Assembly (NCBI GenBank): GCA_030424545.1
Contig: JAUHWL010000003.1
Location: 186,001-250,000, forward strand
Direction of reading: 5' to 3'
Source: Bacteroidia bacterium
GTDB lineage: Bacteria > Bacteroidota > Bacteroidia > Flavobacteriales > Schleiferiaceae
Length of the DNA stretch: 64,000 nucleotides
In this document: positions 44,211 through 53,501 of the stretch, one piece after another
Numbering within the stretch: the stretch's first letter is position 1
Layout: each line of letters opens with the position of its first letter
Notes under the pieces: generated by a model
Told to the model about the DNA's origin: nothing
What the model saw: the letters and a program-made list of their open reading frames with translations, nothing else
Databases searched by the model: none
Translations under genes and position numbers: made by a program

Positions 44211-45361
44211 AAAGAAAAATCTGTGTAGTTGTTACTGCACGCCCATCTTATTCAAGAATTAAAACGGCCTTAAAGGCAATACAAGATCATCCACAATTAG
44301 AATTGCAATTGGTAGTGGCTGCCTCGGCTTTGTTAGACCGCTATGGTTCTGCCGTAAATTATATTAACAATGATGGTTTTGAAATAGCGGCCAAAGTGTT
44401 TAATGTATTAGAAGGAGAAAACCTGACTGCTGCTGCCAAAACTACGGGAATCGGAATTTTAGAATTATCTACTGTTTTCGATAATTTATCACCAGACATT
44501 GTAGTTACCGTGGCAGATCGATTTGAAACTATGGCAACGGCAGTAGCCGCAAGCTATATGAATATACCTTTAGCGCATGTGCAAGGCGGTGAGGTAACGG
44601 GTAATATTGATGAAAAAGTTCGTCATGCCATTACCAAGTTAGCCGATTACCATTTTGTGGCTTCGGCCGATGCTAAAGAGCGCGTGATTAAATTGGGCGA
44701 AATGCCCGAAATGGTTTACAATACCGGTTGTCCGAGTATAGATTTAGCTGCAAGTGTTAAAGCCAACCCTACATTAGATTTTGATGTTTTTGAAAAATAT
44801 GGCGGAGTAGGTGCACGTGTTGATTTTTCAAAAGGTTATTACGTGGTGATGCAACATCCGGTAACCACCGAAATCAATGCCGCGCGTAAGGATATAGAAG
44901 AAACTTTGCACGCCATGCATGGCTTAAATCAACCTGTGTTTTGGTTTTGGCCCAATGTAGATGCAGGTGCAGATGGAACAAGTACAGGCATCAGAGCCTT
45001 TAGAGAGCACCACGATTTAGACAACTTCCACTTCTTTAAAAATATGGAAGGGCAAGACTTTCTGCGCCTTTTGGCCAACAGCAAAGCTTTAATTGGAAAC
45101 AGTAGTGTGGGTATACGAGAATGTGCTTATTTGGGCGTACCTGTGGTAAACATTGGTTCTCGCCAAAACATGCGCCAACGAGGTGCCAATGTGATTGATG
45201 TAAATTACAATAGAAATGAAATTGTAAAAGCCTTGGAAACCCATGCCCAACGCACAGAAAAAACAACTTCGAATGTATATGGCGGTGGCGATGCAGGATT
45301 AAAAATAGCCAACTTATTAGCAGAATTGCCTCTGCAGTTTCATAAAACAATAACATATTGA
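44207..45361 (+). CDS. neuC: UDP-GlcNAc 2-epimerase, hydrolysing (NeuC-like)
   Basis: A 384-residue hydrolysing UDP-HexNAc 2-epimerase. VVVTARPSYSRIKTAL at the N-terminus, VTVADRFE near residue 104, HVQGGEVTGNIDEKVRHAI and NSSVGIRE are the NeuC/LegG elements. The reaction gives free ManNAc (or a related sugar) plus UDP, the substrate for NeuB. Its GC is normal for the neu genes. A sulfotransferase follows with a TTGA overlap before neuA, so the neu set is interrupted twice. This class is distinct from the WecB-type enzyme at 8681-9760. Confidence 0.88.
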   Translation: MKRKICVVVTARPSYSRIKTALKAIQDHPQLELQLVVAASALLDRYGSAVNYINNDGFEIAAKVFNVLEGENLTAAAKTTGIGILELSTVFDNLSPDIVVTVADRFETMATAVAASYMNIPLAHVQGGEVTGNIDEKVRHAITKLADYHFVASADAKERVIKLGEMPEMVYNTGCPSIDLAASVKANPTLDFDVFEKYGGVGARVDFSKGYYVVMQHPVTTEINAARKDIEETLHAMHGLNQPVFWFWPNVDAGADGTSTGIRAFREHHDLDNFHFFKNMEGQDFLRLLANSKALIGNSSVGIRECAYLGVPVVNIGSRQNMRQRGANVIDVNYNRNEIVKALETHAQRTEKTTSNVYGGGDAGLKIANLLAELPLQFHKTITY

Positions 45362-46287
45362 TTAAAAATACAGAAATGCCAGATTTTATTTTTGTTGGAG
45401 GGATGCCTCGTTCTGGTACTAGTTTAATCGGTCAGTTAACTTCTCAAGCGGAAGGAATCTCCGGAACAGTTACGGATAATTCTGTAATTAATTATTTAGG
45501 GAAGTACAATAAAAGTCCATTTAATATCCCTAAAGAGAAGTTAGAATCAATTGTTGAGGATTTTAACACAAAGACTTCTATAAAGCGTTGGAATTTGTCA
45601 ACAGCTGAAATATTAAAAGAGTCAGAAGAATTTCCAATAAATAATTGGTATGACTTAACCATTTGCTATTTAATTGCAGTAAAGAAAAAGAGAGGCCAAA
45701 CTATATATGTAAAAAGTCCAGGTTTAGAATTTTACTTTTCAGTTATAAACACGCTGTTACCAAATCAATACACAAGAAAATTTGTGTATGTCCTCAGAAA
45801 CCCGCTAAATAGTTATAAAAGCATGAAATATGCAGGTCTGGCTTGGCGAGGTAAACAATCAAAAATATCAGACCAGTCAATAAGGTGGGCATTAAAATGG
45901 AAAGATTCTATAGATCGATATTTTTTTAATATTCAAAACTTAAAGGAGAATATTATTTTGCTAAAGCATGAGGATGTAGTTAGCAATCGTGAAAAAACAT
46001 TTAGAAAGTATTTTGATTATTTAGGCATAGAGTTAACAAAAAAGGTTTTAGACCATGAAAATGTGCGTCAAAGTTCTATTGCTGGACATGAAAACATTAA
46101 GAGAGTTTTAACGGAAACGGAAAAAGAAAACATTGAAAAAATCTGTTTGGAAAAAATGGTGTTTTTTAATTACGCAAACGCTAAAGATTATATGAGCTTT
46201 TACAATGATTATATGAAAAGGGATATTGATCATTTTTCAACAAAAGAAAAGGTTCTTTTTACATTAAAATCGTTCATAAATAAATGA
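45358..46287 (+). CDS. Sulfotransferase-fold protein inside the neu set
   Basis: A 309-residue protein with phosphosulfate loop GMPRSGTSL at residues 15-23 and 3'-phosphate region KFVYVLRNPLNSYKSM near 146-161. It resembles Sulfotransfer_1/3 group proteins. It lies between neuC and neuA, using a TTG start (TTGA overlap); an ATG at 45376 is an alternative. Base composition differs sharply from neuA: bases 45541-45600 contain 18 G/C of 60 while 46561-46620 contain 34. This suggests a recent insertion into an existing neu operon. The acceptor may be the keto-sugar. Confidence 0.78.
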   Translation: MIKNTEMPDFIFVGGMPRSGTSLIGQLTSQAEGISGTVTDNSVINYLGKYNKSPFNIPKEKLESIVEDFNTKTSIKRWNLSTAEILKESEEFPINNWYDLTICYLIAVKKKRGQTIYVKSPGLEFYFSVINTLLPNQYTRKFVYVLRNPLNSYKSMKYAGLAWRGKQSKISDQSIRWALKWKDSIDRYFFNIQNLKENIILLKHEDVVSNREKTFRKYFDYLGIELTKKVLDHENVRQSSIAGHENIKRVLTETEKENIEKICLEKMVFFNYANAKDYMSFYNDYMKRDIDHFSTKEKVLFTLKSFINK

Positions 46288-46976
46288 AAATCTTAGGTCT
46301 CATTCCCGCACGTGGTGGTTCAAAAGGTATCCCTGGGAAAAACATAAAACCTTTGGCAGGAAAGCCTTTGGTGGCCTATACGTTTGATTCTGTAAAGGCA
46401 GCCAAGTACTTAAACAAAACCATTGTAAGCACAGATGATGACGAGATAGCACAAACGTGCAAATCAATTGGGCTAGAAGTTCCTTTTATGCGCCCTGATG
46501 ATTTGGCGGCAGACAAGAGTCCAACGTTACCAGTCATTAAACATGCCTTAGATTTTTATGCCACGCAAGGCGAAACCTTCGATGCGGTTTGCTTGCTTCA
46601 GGTTACGTCACCTTTCCGCGAAAGTGGTTTGATCGATCGGTCCATTGAAAAATTTATAGCTACCGGTGCCGATGCACTGGTGTCTGTTTTAGCCGTGCCG
46701 CATGAGTACAATCCGCATTGGCAATTTGAACCCACAGCCGATGGTTTTTTAAAAATAGCCACGGGTGAAAAGGAGATTATTTCTAGACGTCAAGATTTGC
46801 CTCCGGCATTTATACGGGATGGCGCTATATACATCACCAAAACAAGCGTAATCCAAAATCAAAATAGCCTTTACGGAAAAACACTGTCCTACATCGAAAA
46901 TAAATCAGACATCCATGTGAATCTAGACACGATGGAAGACTGGCATCAAGCCGAACAGCTTTTAAACAAACATTAA
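46284..46976 (+). CDS. neuA: CMP-N-acetylneuraminate cytidylyltransferase
   Basis: A 230-residue CMP-sugar synthetase. IPARGGSKGIPGKN at residues 7-20 binds CTP, and SRRQDLPPAFIRDGAIYI holds the sugar-site Arg-x-Asp-Leu-Pro motif. It activates the NeuB product with CTP. It ends the neuB/lipoprotein/neuC/sulfotransferase/neuA unit and is followed by a 29-base gap. The GC content is higher than that of the sulfotransferase gene just before it. The exact sugar (Neu5Ac, legionaminic acid or relative) is not fixed by sequence. Confidence 0.88.
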   Translation: MKILGLIPARGGSKGIPGKNIKPLAGKPLVAYTFDSVKAAKYLNKTIVSTDDDEIAQTCKSIGLEVPFMRPDDLAADKSPTLPVIKHALDFYATQGETFDAVCLLQVTSPFRESGLIDRSIEKFIATGADALVSVLAVPHEYNPHWQFEPTADGFLKIATGEKEIISRRQDLPPAFIRDGAIYITKTSVIQNQNSLYGKTLSYIENKSDIHVNLDTMEDWHQAEQLLNKH

Positions 46977-47005
46977 ACCTTCAACTTCAACTCTCATCAT
47001 AGCCC

Positions 47006-48694
47006 ATGTGCGGAATTAGCGGAATAGTAGGCTCAAAGGCCAACGTATCAACCCTAACAAAAATGTTAGCCAAGCAACAGCATCGCGGACCTGATTATAC
47101 GGGAACTTGGGTGGACGAAGGCGTTGCGTTGGGGCACAATCGCTTGAGCATTTTAGATTTAAGCGAAGCAAGTCATCAACCGTTTCATTCGGCAGACCAC
47201 CGTTATATCATGGTTTTCAATGGTGAGGTATACAATTATTTGGAAATTAAAAAGGAGCTCGAAAACCAATTTACGTTTAAGACCACTTCCGATACCGAAG
47301 TATTGCTTAACGCGTACATAACCTGGGGTGAAGGCTGTTTAGAGAAGTTAAACGGCATGTTTTCGTTTGCCATTTGGGACAAAAAGAAAAAAGTCCTGTT
47401 TGCCGCGCGAGACCGTTTTGGCGTAAAACCTTTTTATTACGGTTTTATAGAAGACAGTTTTGTATTTGCCTCCGAAATTCCCACGATTTGGGAAGCCGGA
47501 ATAAAAAAAGAGGCCAACGCTGAAGTTTGGGCTTCGTTTTTTGCATATGGCAGTTACGGCATGCCCGACCAAACCTTTTGGAATAGCGTAGAGCAATTGC
47601 CCGCGGGACATTTTTTGCGCATTCAAAACGATGAAATGCGCATTGAGCAGTGGTATGATTTCGCAGGCCGCGTAAAAGAATTGCAAAAGGTAAGCCATCC
47701 AGACGAAGAAGCCTATATCTCAGATTTGTTAAACGATGCCATTCAATTGCGCTTTAGAGCAGATGTGCCCGTGGGTTTCAACCTAAGTGGCGGTTTAGAT
47801 TCAAGTACGCTTTTGGCTTTGGTCAATCACGCTTTTCCAGAAGATAAAGGCATAGAAGCGTTTACCTTTTATACGGATGATGAACGCTACGATGAATTGA
47901 AATGGGTAGAAATGATGTTGAAAGACAAAGTTTATCCCTTAAACAAATGTTTACTTACGGCAGAAAAAGTTGCTGAAAATGCTGCAGAAATGGCCGCTTA
48001 TCAAACCGAACCTTTTGGTGGCGTACCAACCATCGCTTATGCGGAAGTCTTTAAGAAAGCGCGCGAAAAAGGTGTTCTCGTTTTATTAGATGGACAAGGG
48101 AGTGATGAAGCTTGGGCCGGCTACGATTATTATGTAAATCAATCGAATGCCGTGGTGCAAGGTGTAAAAACCTCACCATTTAGAACCCAAGTTTTAAACC
48201 CTGATTTTTTGGCGTTGGCCGAAAAACCAGAGTATCCCACTCCGTTTAACGATGCATTGTTAGACAAACAATACCGTGATTTATTTTATACCAAAATACC
48301 CCGTGCCTTGCGTTTTAATGATCGCGTAAGCATGTTGCACAGCACAGAATTGCGCGAACCGTTTTTAGATTACCGCTTGGTTGAATATGTTTTCAGCCGC
48401 AGCAAAGATTTTAAAATAAAAGAGGGTGTTCAAAAGTGGTTCTTGCGTAAAATAGCAGGAAAATATTTGGGAGACGACATAACGCTCGCGCCTAAGCGCC
48501 CCTTACAAACGCCTCAAAGAGAATGGCTGGGCAACGATTTAAAAGCGTGGACCGAGTCACAAATTTCAATCTTAGAACAACACCCTTGGTTTAATGCCGA
48601 AGAATTGAAAAGAGAAACTCAAAATTACATGGACGGAGAGCAGGACAACAGCTTCTTTATTTGGCAATGGATTAATGCTTCAATGGTTTTATGA
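47006..48694 (+). CDS. Glutamine-dependent asparagine synthase-like amidotransferase
   Basis: A 562-residue AsnB-type protein. Cys2 in MCGISG is the glutaminase nucleophile, RGPD lies at 27-30 and SGGLDSS at 261-267 is the PP-loop that adenylates the carboxylate. In glycan loci, enzymes of this family (for example WbtH/WbpS types) convert uronic acids to amides (GalNAcAN). The UDP-uronic acid genes at 6417-8680 fit that role. Housekeeping asparagine synthesis cannot be excluded. It overlaps the next gene by four bases. I leave the symbol blank because the substrate is uncertain. Confidence 0.85.
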   Translation: MCGISGIVGSKANVSTLTKMLAKQQHRGPDYTGTWVDEGVALGHNRLSILDLSEASHQPFHSADHRYIMVFNGEVYNYLEIKKELENQFTFKTTSDTEVLLNAYITWGEGCLEKLNGMFSFAIWDKKKKVLFAARDRFGVKPFYYGFIEDSFVFASEIPTIWEAGIKKEANAEVWASFFAYGSYGMPDQTFWNSVEQLPAGHFLRIQNDEMRIEQWYDFAGRVKELQKVSHPDEEAYISDLLNDAIQLRFRADVPVGFNLSGGLDSSTLLALVNHAFPEDKGIEAFTFYTDDERYDELKWVEMMLKDKVYPLNKCLLTAEKVAENAAEMAAYQTEPFGGVPTIAYAEVFKKAREKGVLVLLDGQGSDEAWAGYDYYVNQSNAVVQGVKTSPFRTQVLNPDFLALAEKPEYPTPFNDALLDKQYRDLFYTKIPRALRFNDRVSMLHSTELREPFLDYRLVEYVFSRSKDFKIKEGVQKWFLRKIAGKYLGDDITLAPKRPLQTPQREWLGNDLKAWTESQISILEQHPWFNAEELKRETQNYMDGEQDNSFFIWQWINASMVL

Positions 48695-50070
48695 AAAAGA
48701 GAATTTGCTTGTTAATCCCGGACGGGGTAGGCATTCGAAACTATTTGTATTCCGATGTTTTAAAACACATCAAAGAAGCTGGTCACGAAGTAGTGGTTTG
48801 GCATTCTTTGTCGGATGAGGTGATAAAAATTGCGGAACAAATGCACGGAATATCAATCGAAGCCCATGCTTTTGAAGCATTTCCAGATCCGTTTTTCATT
48901 CGTTTGTACAGAGAAGCGAGTACCTACGCACGTTTGCATTTAAATGCCAAGGCCAAAAACAACGAAACGCTATTGACCAATTGGAATACAAAGCGCAATA
49001 CGCTGGGAAAAAAGGTATTATACCCCTTGGCAGAGCAATTGGGAAAAACATTGAAGTCCTATAAATCAGTTGAAAAACTGGAAAGTAAAATTTATAAACT
49101 TCAACAAAAAACAACCGCTTTTAAAAGGTACCAAGCACAATTAAAAGCCATGAACGTTGATGTGCTTTTTTGTACACATCAGCGCGTACCACACGTGGTT
49201 TCTACCATGTTGGCCGCACAGAGCTTGGAGATCAAAACAGTAACGTCAATTTTTAGCTGGGATAACCTACCAAAAGCCAGGTTGCCTTTTCGGGCAGACA
49301 AGTACTTGGTCTGGAGTGATTACATGCAAGAAGAATTGCAGGAATATTACCCTGAAATCCCGAAAGAAGCCATTGTAAAAACCAGTACGCCTCAATTCGA
49401 TTTTTACCGAGATGAACAAGTGTTGCAATCGCGTGAAGCTTTTGCCAAACAGTACGGTTTAGACCCCTTAAAAAAGTGGGTGTTGTTTTCTGGTGACGAT
49501 GTTGTGACTTCGCCCTTTGATGCCAAGTACCTAGAAGATACAGCACAAGCACTGTCTGCTGAAGAAAATATTCAAATCATTTTTAGGCAAGTTCCTGTAG
49601 AAACTGCAGAACGTTACCAGAGTGTTTTAAATCAATACAAAAACATTATTCATATAAATCCAGAGTGGCAACATGGAAAAAGTTGGGGTGGGTTTTATCC
49701 AAAGTTTAGCGACATTTCTTTGTTGGTGAATTTAGCGAAGCATTGCGCCACAGTGGTAAATGTAGGTTCAACCATGGCCTTAGATTTTTCAAACTTTAAT
49801 GTGCCTGGTTTATACATTAATTACGACCAACCTCATAGTCCAAATTGGACGGTAGAAGTCATTTACCGCTTTCAGCACTTCCGCTCTTTGGAAGGTTTAG
49901 ACCCTGTAGGTTGGATAAATAGTAAAGAAGAAATAGCCGAAAAAGTAAGCTTAGCCTTAGCGCAACCTGAAAAAATAGGCCCAGACAGAAAAAAATGGTT
50001 TGAACGTATTGTTCAACCCGATCATCATAAAACAGCTTCACAACGTATTGTGGAGGCAATTTTAAAATAA
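48691..50070 (+). CDS. Glycosyltransferase-like protein (GT-B type, UDP-glycosyltransferase-like)
   Basis: A 459-residue protein beginning KKRICLLIPDGVGIRNYLYSD, which starts a GT-B Rossmann half, with a coiled central part (KTLKSYKSVEKLESKIYKL) and a C-terminal half with FCTHQRVPH, SGDDVV and VNVGSTMALDFSNF, the latter a typical donor-site segment. It resembles sugar transferases in capsule loci rather than housekeeping MurG. It is linked to AsnB by an ATGA overlap and is followed two bases later by a GT4. Substrate and donor are not identified; a related role in amide sugar transfer is possible. Confidence 0.55.
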   Translation: MKKRICLLIPDGVGIRNYLYSDVLKHIKEAGHEVVVWHSLSDEVIKIAEQMHGISIEAHAFEAFPDPFFIRLYREASTYARLHLNAKAKNNETLLTNWNTKRNTLGKKVLYPLAEQLGKTLKSYKSVEKLESKIYKLQQKTTAFKRYQAQLKAMNVDVLFCTHQRVPHVVSTMLAAQSLEIKTVTSIFSWDNLPKARLPFRADKYLVWSDYMQEELQEYYPEIPKEAIVKTSTPQFDFYRDEQVLQSREAFAKQYGLDPLKKWVLFSGDDVVTSPFDAKYLEDTAQALSAEENIQIIFRQVPVETAERYQSVLNQYKNIIHINPEWQHGKSWGGFYPKFSDISLLVNLAKHCATVVNVGSTMALDFSNFNVPGLYINYDQPHSPNWTVEVIYRFQHFRSLEGLDPVGWINSKEEIAEKVSLALAQPEKIGPDRKKWFERIVQPDHHKTASQRIVEAILK

Positions 50071-50072
50071 CC

Positions 50073-51215
50073 ATGCACGTAGTTTATTATTCAAACGAGT
50101 ATCCCGTACCCAACGGACCCACCCACGGAGGTATAGCCACCATGATAAGGTTTATTGCACAAGGATTAATAGCACAGGGTCACACCGTAAGTGTGGTGAT
50201 GATACGCAGTGACATTGAAGATGGCGTACAAGATGTAGATGGCGTACAAGTGTATTCTGTAGCCAACAACAAAAAAGACTTGTTTCCTTTTATAAAAACC
50301 ACCATCAAGGTGAATAACTTATTAAAGGAAATTCATGCGAAAAATAAAATTGACATTATAGAAGCACCAGAATTAGGTTTATCTATTGTTAAACGGCTGA
50401 AAGGTGTAAAACATGTCATTCGCATGAATGGCGGACATCACTTTTTTACCATTGCAGAAAACCGTCCGAGAGAATGGCGCAAGGTACTTCGTGAAAAGCG
50501 CTCTTTTGCTAAAGCCGATCACGTGATTGCTGTGAGCAATTATGTGGCTGAGGTTACCCGAAAAGAATTGAAATTAGGCAACATTCCAATAGAAATTATT
50601 CCAAATCCTGTAAACACAAAAGAGTTTTACCAAGCCGATGTGACCAAGGTGAAAAAAGGTGAGATTCTTTTTGTAGGAACCATTTGCGAGAAAAAAGGTG
50701 TGCGCCAGCTTGTGTTGGCGATGGAAGACATCGTAAAAAAGCACCCGCAAGCGCAACTCAAAATTATTGGTGGTGATTGGAAATTCCCAGATGGAAGAAT
50801 GTTTACAGATTACTTGACAGAGCAGTTTCCCGCGAATGCCAAGAACAACATTGAAATTATAGGTAGAGTAGACCATCATTTGGTAGCAGGCTATATAGAA
50901 CAGGCAGAAGTTTGCGTTTATCCCAGCCACATGGAGGCCTTGCCTTTGGCATGGTTAGAGGTATTAAGCATGGGGAAACCTTTTGTGGGTGGTTCAACAG
51001 GCCCTGGCCCCGAAGTGGTAAACCATGGAGAAACAGGTTTGTTAGCAGACCCTCATAACCCGAAGGATGTAGCAGAAAAAGTAATCTACATGCTCGATCA
51101 TCCGGAAGAAGCGTTGAACATGGGCGCCAATGCGCGCAAAGATGTGTTGAACCGATTTGATATTGACAAACTCATCAACCATAACATTTCGCACTATAAA
51201 TCTCTTTTAGCTTAA
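50073..51215 (+). CDS. Family 4 glycosyltransferase (tandem copy 1)
   Basis: A 380-residue GT4. GPTHGGIATMIRFIAQG near residue 12 is the glycine-rich loop, RMNGGHHFFTIAENRP near 115 forms the acceptor side, and YPSHMEALPLAWLEVLSMGKP contains the E-x7-E retaining donor motif. The directly following gene is similar over the full length, with matching IAENRP, YPSHMEA and PGPE segments, so the two are a tandem duplication. They may add consecutive residues of the same type. Both are on the normal strand with one-base spacing overlap. Confidence 0.88.
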   Translation: MHVVYYSNEYPVPNGPTHGGIATMIRFIAQGLIAQGHTVSVVMIRSDIEDGVQDVDGVQVYSVANNKKDLFPFIKTTIKVNNLLKEIHAKNKIDIIEAPELGLSIVKRLKGVKHVIRMNGGHHFFTIAENRPREWRKVLREKRSFAKADHVIAVSNYVAEVTRKELKLGNIPIEIIPNPVNTKEFYQADVTKVKKGEILFVGTICEKKGVRQLVLAMEDIVKKHPQAQLKIIGGDWKFPDGRMFTDYLTEQFPANAKNNIEIIGRVDHHLVAGYIEQAEVCVYPSHMEALPLAWLEVLSMGKPFVGGSTGPGPEVVNHGETGLLADPHNPKDVAEKVIYMLDHPEEALNMGANARKDVLNRFDIDKLINHNISHYKSLLA

Positions 51216-52354
51216 TGCACATCGCCTTTTTGGCATTAGATTTTCCTGATCAGAATGGCGGAGGGGGCATTGGCAGCTTTGTGAAAACACTGGGAGCTGA
51301 GCTCGTAAAAATCGGGCATAAAGTGAGTGTGGTAGCAGCTCAATACCGTGAAAACACGTTTGTAGAAGAGGTCGAAGGTATGGCTGTCCATCGCATAAAG
51401 TTAACCATGTTGCCTATTGTGGGAGGATTTTTGAACTACCATAAAATCAACAAAGCGTTTGCTGATATTCACCAAGAGGTGCCCATTGATTTTGTAGAAA
51501 CAAGCGAGTCGCAACTGGCTTTTGTGAAAAAATTAGATGGGGTTAAATACGTCATTCGCATGCATGGCGGTCACCATTATTTCGCAGTAGCGGAAAACAG
51601 GCCCTTTGAAAAACGAAAGGTTTATCAAGAAAAAAAATCTTTGGCGAAAGCCGATTACATGTTGGCGGTGAGCGATTATGTTGCTAGAAAAACGAAGGCA
51701 TTGCTTAAACTTAAAGCGGATGCCAAGGTAATTTACAACCCCATCAACACGACAGCTTTTAATGCTGCCAACCCGGCCAAAGCCGTGCAAGACAGGTTGC
51801 TCTTTATCGGTAGTTTGGTCGAAAAAAAAGGTATCCGTCAGTTGGTATTGGCGATGCCGAAAATAATATTGGCCGTGCCAGATGCAGAATTGGTTGTGGT
51901 GGGGCGAGAGGGCTACATTCCAGGAACGGATAAAAAATACATGCCCGTTCTAAAAAAAGCTATCCCAACGGAAATAAAAGACAAAATACACTTTACAGGC
52001 CCAGTATCGCATTCCGAAATTCCGAAATACATAGAGGAAGCGGAACTTTGTGTCTATCCCAGCCATATGGAGGCCATGCCTATGGCGTGGTTGGAAGCAT
52101 TGGCCATGGGAAAACCCTTTGTGGGGAGCAATACAGGCCCTGGACCCGAAGCGGTAAAAGACGGTAAAACGGGTTTGCTTTGCAACCCACACAACCCAGA
52201 CGACATTGCCGAAAAAGTAATTTGGATGCTACAAAATAAAGAAGTCGCACAGAAAATGGGGTTGGCCGCTCGAGAAGATGTTTTACAGCGATTCAACATC
52301 GAAAAACTGGTGAATGAGAATATCGCGTTTTATCAAAATTGCATAGATGCCTAG
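51215..52354 (+). CDS. Family 4 glycosyltransferase (tandem copy 2)
   Basis: A 379-residue GT4 almost collinear with the preceding gene. GGGGIGSFVKTLGAEL near residue 14 is the acceptor-side glycine loop, RMHGGHHYFAVAENRP matches copy 1, and YPSHMEAMPMAWLEALAMGKP holds the E-x7-E motif. The two diverge in the loops around residues 30-60 and in the substrate-facing region, as expected for duplicated transferases with new specificity. It overlaps the next ATP-grasp gene by eight bases. Confidence 0.88.
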   Translation: MHIAFLALDFPDQNGGGGIGSFVKTLGAELVKIGHKVSVVAAQYRENTFVEEVEGMAVHRIKLTMLPIVGGFLNYHKINKAFADIHQEVPIDFVETSESQLAFVKKLDGVKYVIRMHGGHHYFAVAENRPFEKRKVYQEKKSLAKADYMLAVSDYVARKTKALLKLKADAKVIYNPINTTAFNAANPAKAVQDRLLFIGSLVEKKGIRQLVLAMPKIILAVPDAELVVVGREGYIPGTDKKYMPVLKKAIPTEIKDKIHFTGPVSHSEIPKYIEEAELCVYPSHMEAMPMAWLEALAMGKPFVGSNTGPGPEAVKDGKTGLLCNPHNPDDIAEKVIWMLQNKEVAQKMGLAAREDVLQRFNIEKLVNENIAFYQNCIDA

Positions 52355-53501
52355 AAACCTGTTGGTACTGGGTGGTGGGGTTTATCACATTCCGCTGGTG
52401 GAACAAATCAAAACATTAGGGCACAAATGCGTGGCCACATCTTATTTAAAAAACGACCCCGCGTTAAGTTTTGCCGATGTTGCCGCACAAGTAAGTTCTA
52501 CAGATGTGGAGGCGCTGGAACGCTTGGTAGTCGATAGTGAAATTGCGGCCATTTTAACAACGGCTTCCGATTGGAACACCTTTAGTCAGGCTGCACTGAA
52601 CGAGAAATTTGCATTTCGTGGCGTGTTGCCTGAGCAAGTCAATGCTGTTTCAGAGAAATTTGGGTTTAACCAGCTCCTAAAAAAGTTAGAACTTCCGCAT
52701 GTATTAACGGAAGAAGTTATTTTAACAGAGCCGTTTTTCTCAACGTTCAAAAATAGGAGCAAGTATATTTTTAAACCCGTAAAAGGTTCCGGCTCTGCGG
52801 ATGTTTTTACAACCGAAAATAATTTTCCTTCGGTCTTAACGGGTCGCACATTTTTAGTGCAGCGCTACATCAATGGCGCTGAATTAGGCGGCCAAGCGAT
52901 GATAGAGCGCGGAAGTGTTGCCTTTTTGGCCCTTTCGAAAAAAATATTGGTTAATGGAGTTGTGCCGTTTGCCCATATTGTGGGTACAGAAGAAACAGCA
53001 CCTTATTGTGCCGAGATTCAACACCAACTTAAAAAGATTGTTGCTGAGATAAAGTTGGAATATGGCACCTTAAATTTTGATGTGCGCGTAGAGAATGAAC
53101 GTGTTTTCATCATCGATTTAAGTTTACGCCTCAGTGGCAACGGGCTGATTGAAGCCATTAACGAGAGTTTTGGGGTGAATTTGTTTGCAAACCACATTCA
53201 GCAAATTGTTGATGGGCCCAGAGAATTATCACCCCACGAAAAGCCTGTTTTAGCAGCTTCGGTGGTATTGGGAACAGCCAAAGCAGAAACGGATTTAGTT
53301 GCGATTAGAACAAAAATTGAATCGCTGATTGAAGATTCAGACATAGAGTCTATCGCATTGGTTTGGGACGAAATCACCCAAAGTGAGGCTTTTGTGAAAA
53401 GTAAAAACCGAATCGGACACATCATCTTCACGGCTCAAAACCAGGGGGAAATAGAATCATTTATTCACGAAACAAAACAGATTCTTGGATTTAATCAATA
53501 A
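52347..53501 (+). CDS. ATP-grasp ligase
   Basis: A 384-residue ATP-grasp protein. LLVLGGGVYHIPLVEQI opens the pre-ATP-grasp domain, a KYIFKPVKGSGSADVF segment (ATP-binding Lys and glycine loop) lies near residue 145 and RVFIIDLSLRLSGNG near 253 forms the metal-binding end. It overlaps the decarboxylase gene that follows by 17 bases. This pair, an ATP-grasp ligase plus a PLP decarboxylase, is reminiscent of pathways that attach an amine derived from an amino acid. It is not closely related to the ATP-grasp proteins at 23258 and 29910. Substrates unknown. Confidence 0.82.
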   Translation: MPRNLLVLGGGVYHIPLVEQIKTLGHKCVATSYLKNDPALSFADVAAQVSSTDVEALERLVVDSEIAAILTTASDWNTFSQAALNEKFAFRGVLPEQVNAVSEKFGFNQLLKKLELPHVLTEEVILTEPFFSTFKNRSKYIFKPVKGSGSADVFTTENNFPSVLTGRTFLVQRYINGAELGGQAMIERGSVAFLALSKKILVNGVVPFAHIVGTEETAPYCAEIQHQLKKIVAEIKLEYGTLNFDVRVENERVFIIDLSLRLSGNGLIEAINESFGVNLFANHIQQIVDGPRELSPHEKPVLAASVVLGTAKAETDLVAIRTKIESLIEDSDIESIALVWDEITQSEAFVKSKNRIGHIIFTAQNQGEIESFIHETKQILGFNQ

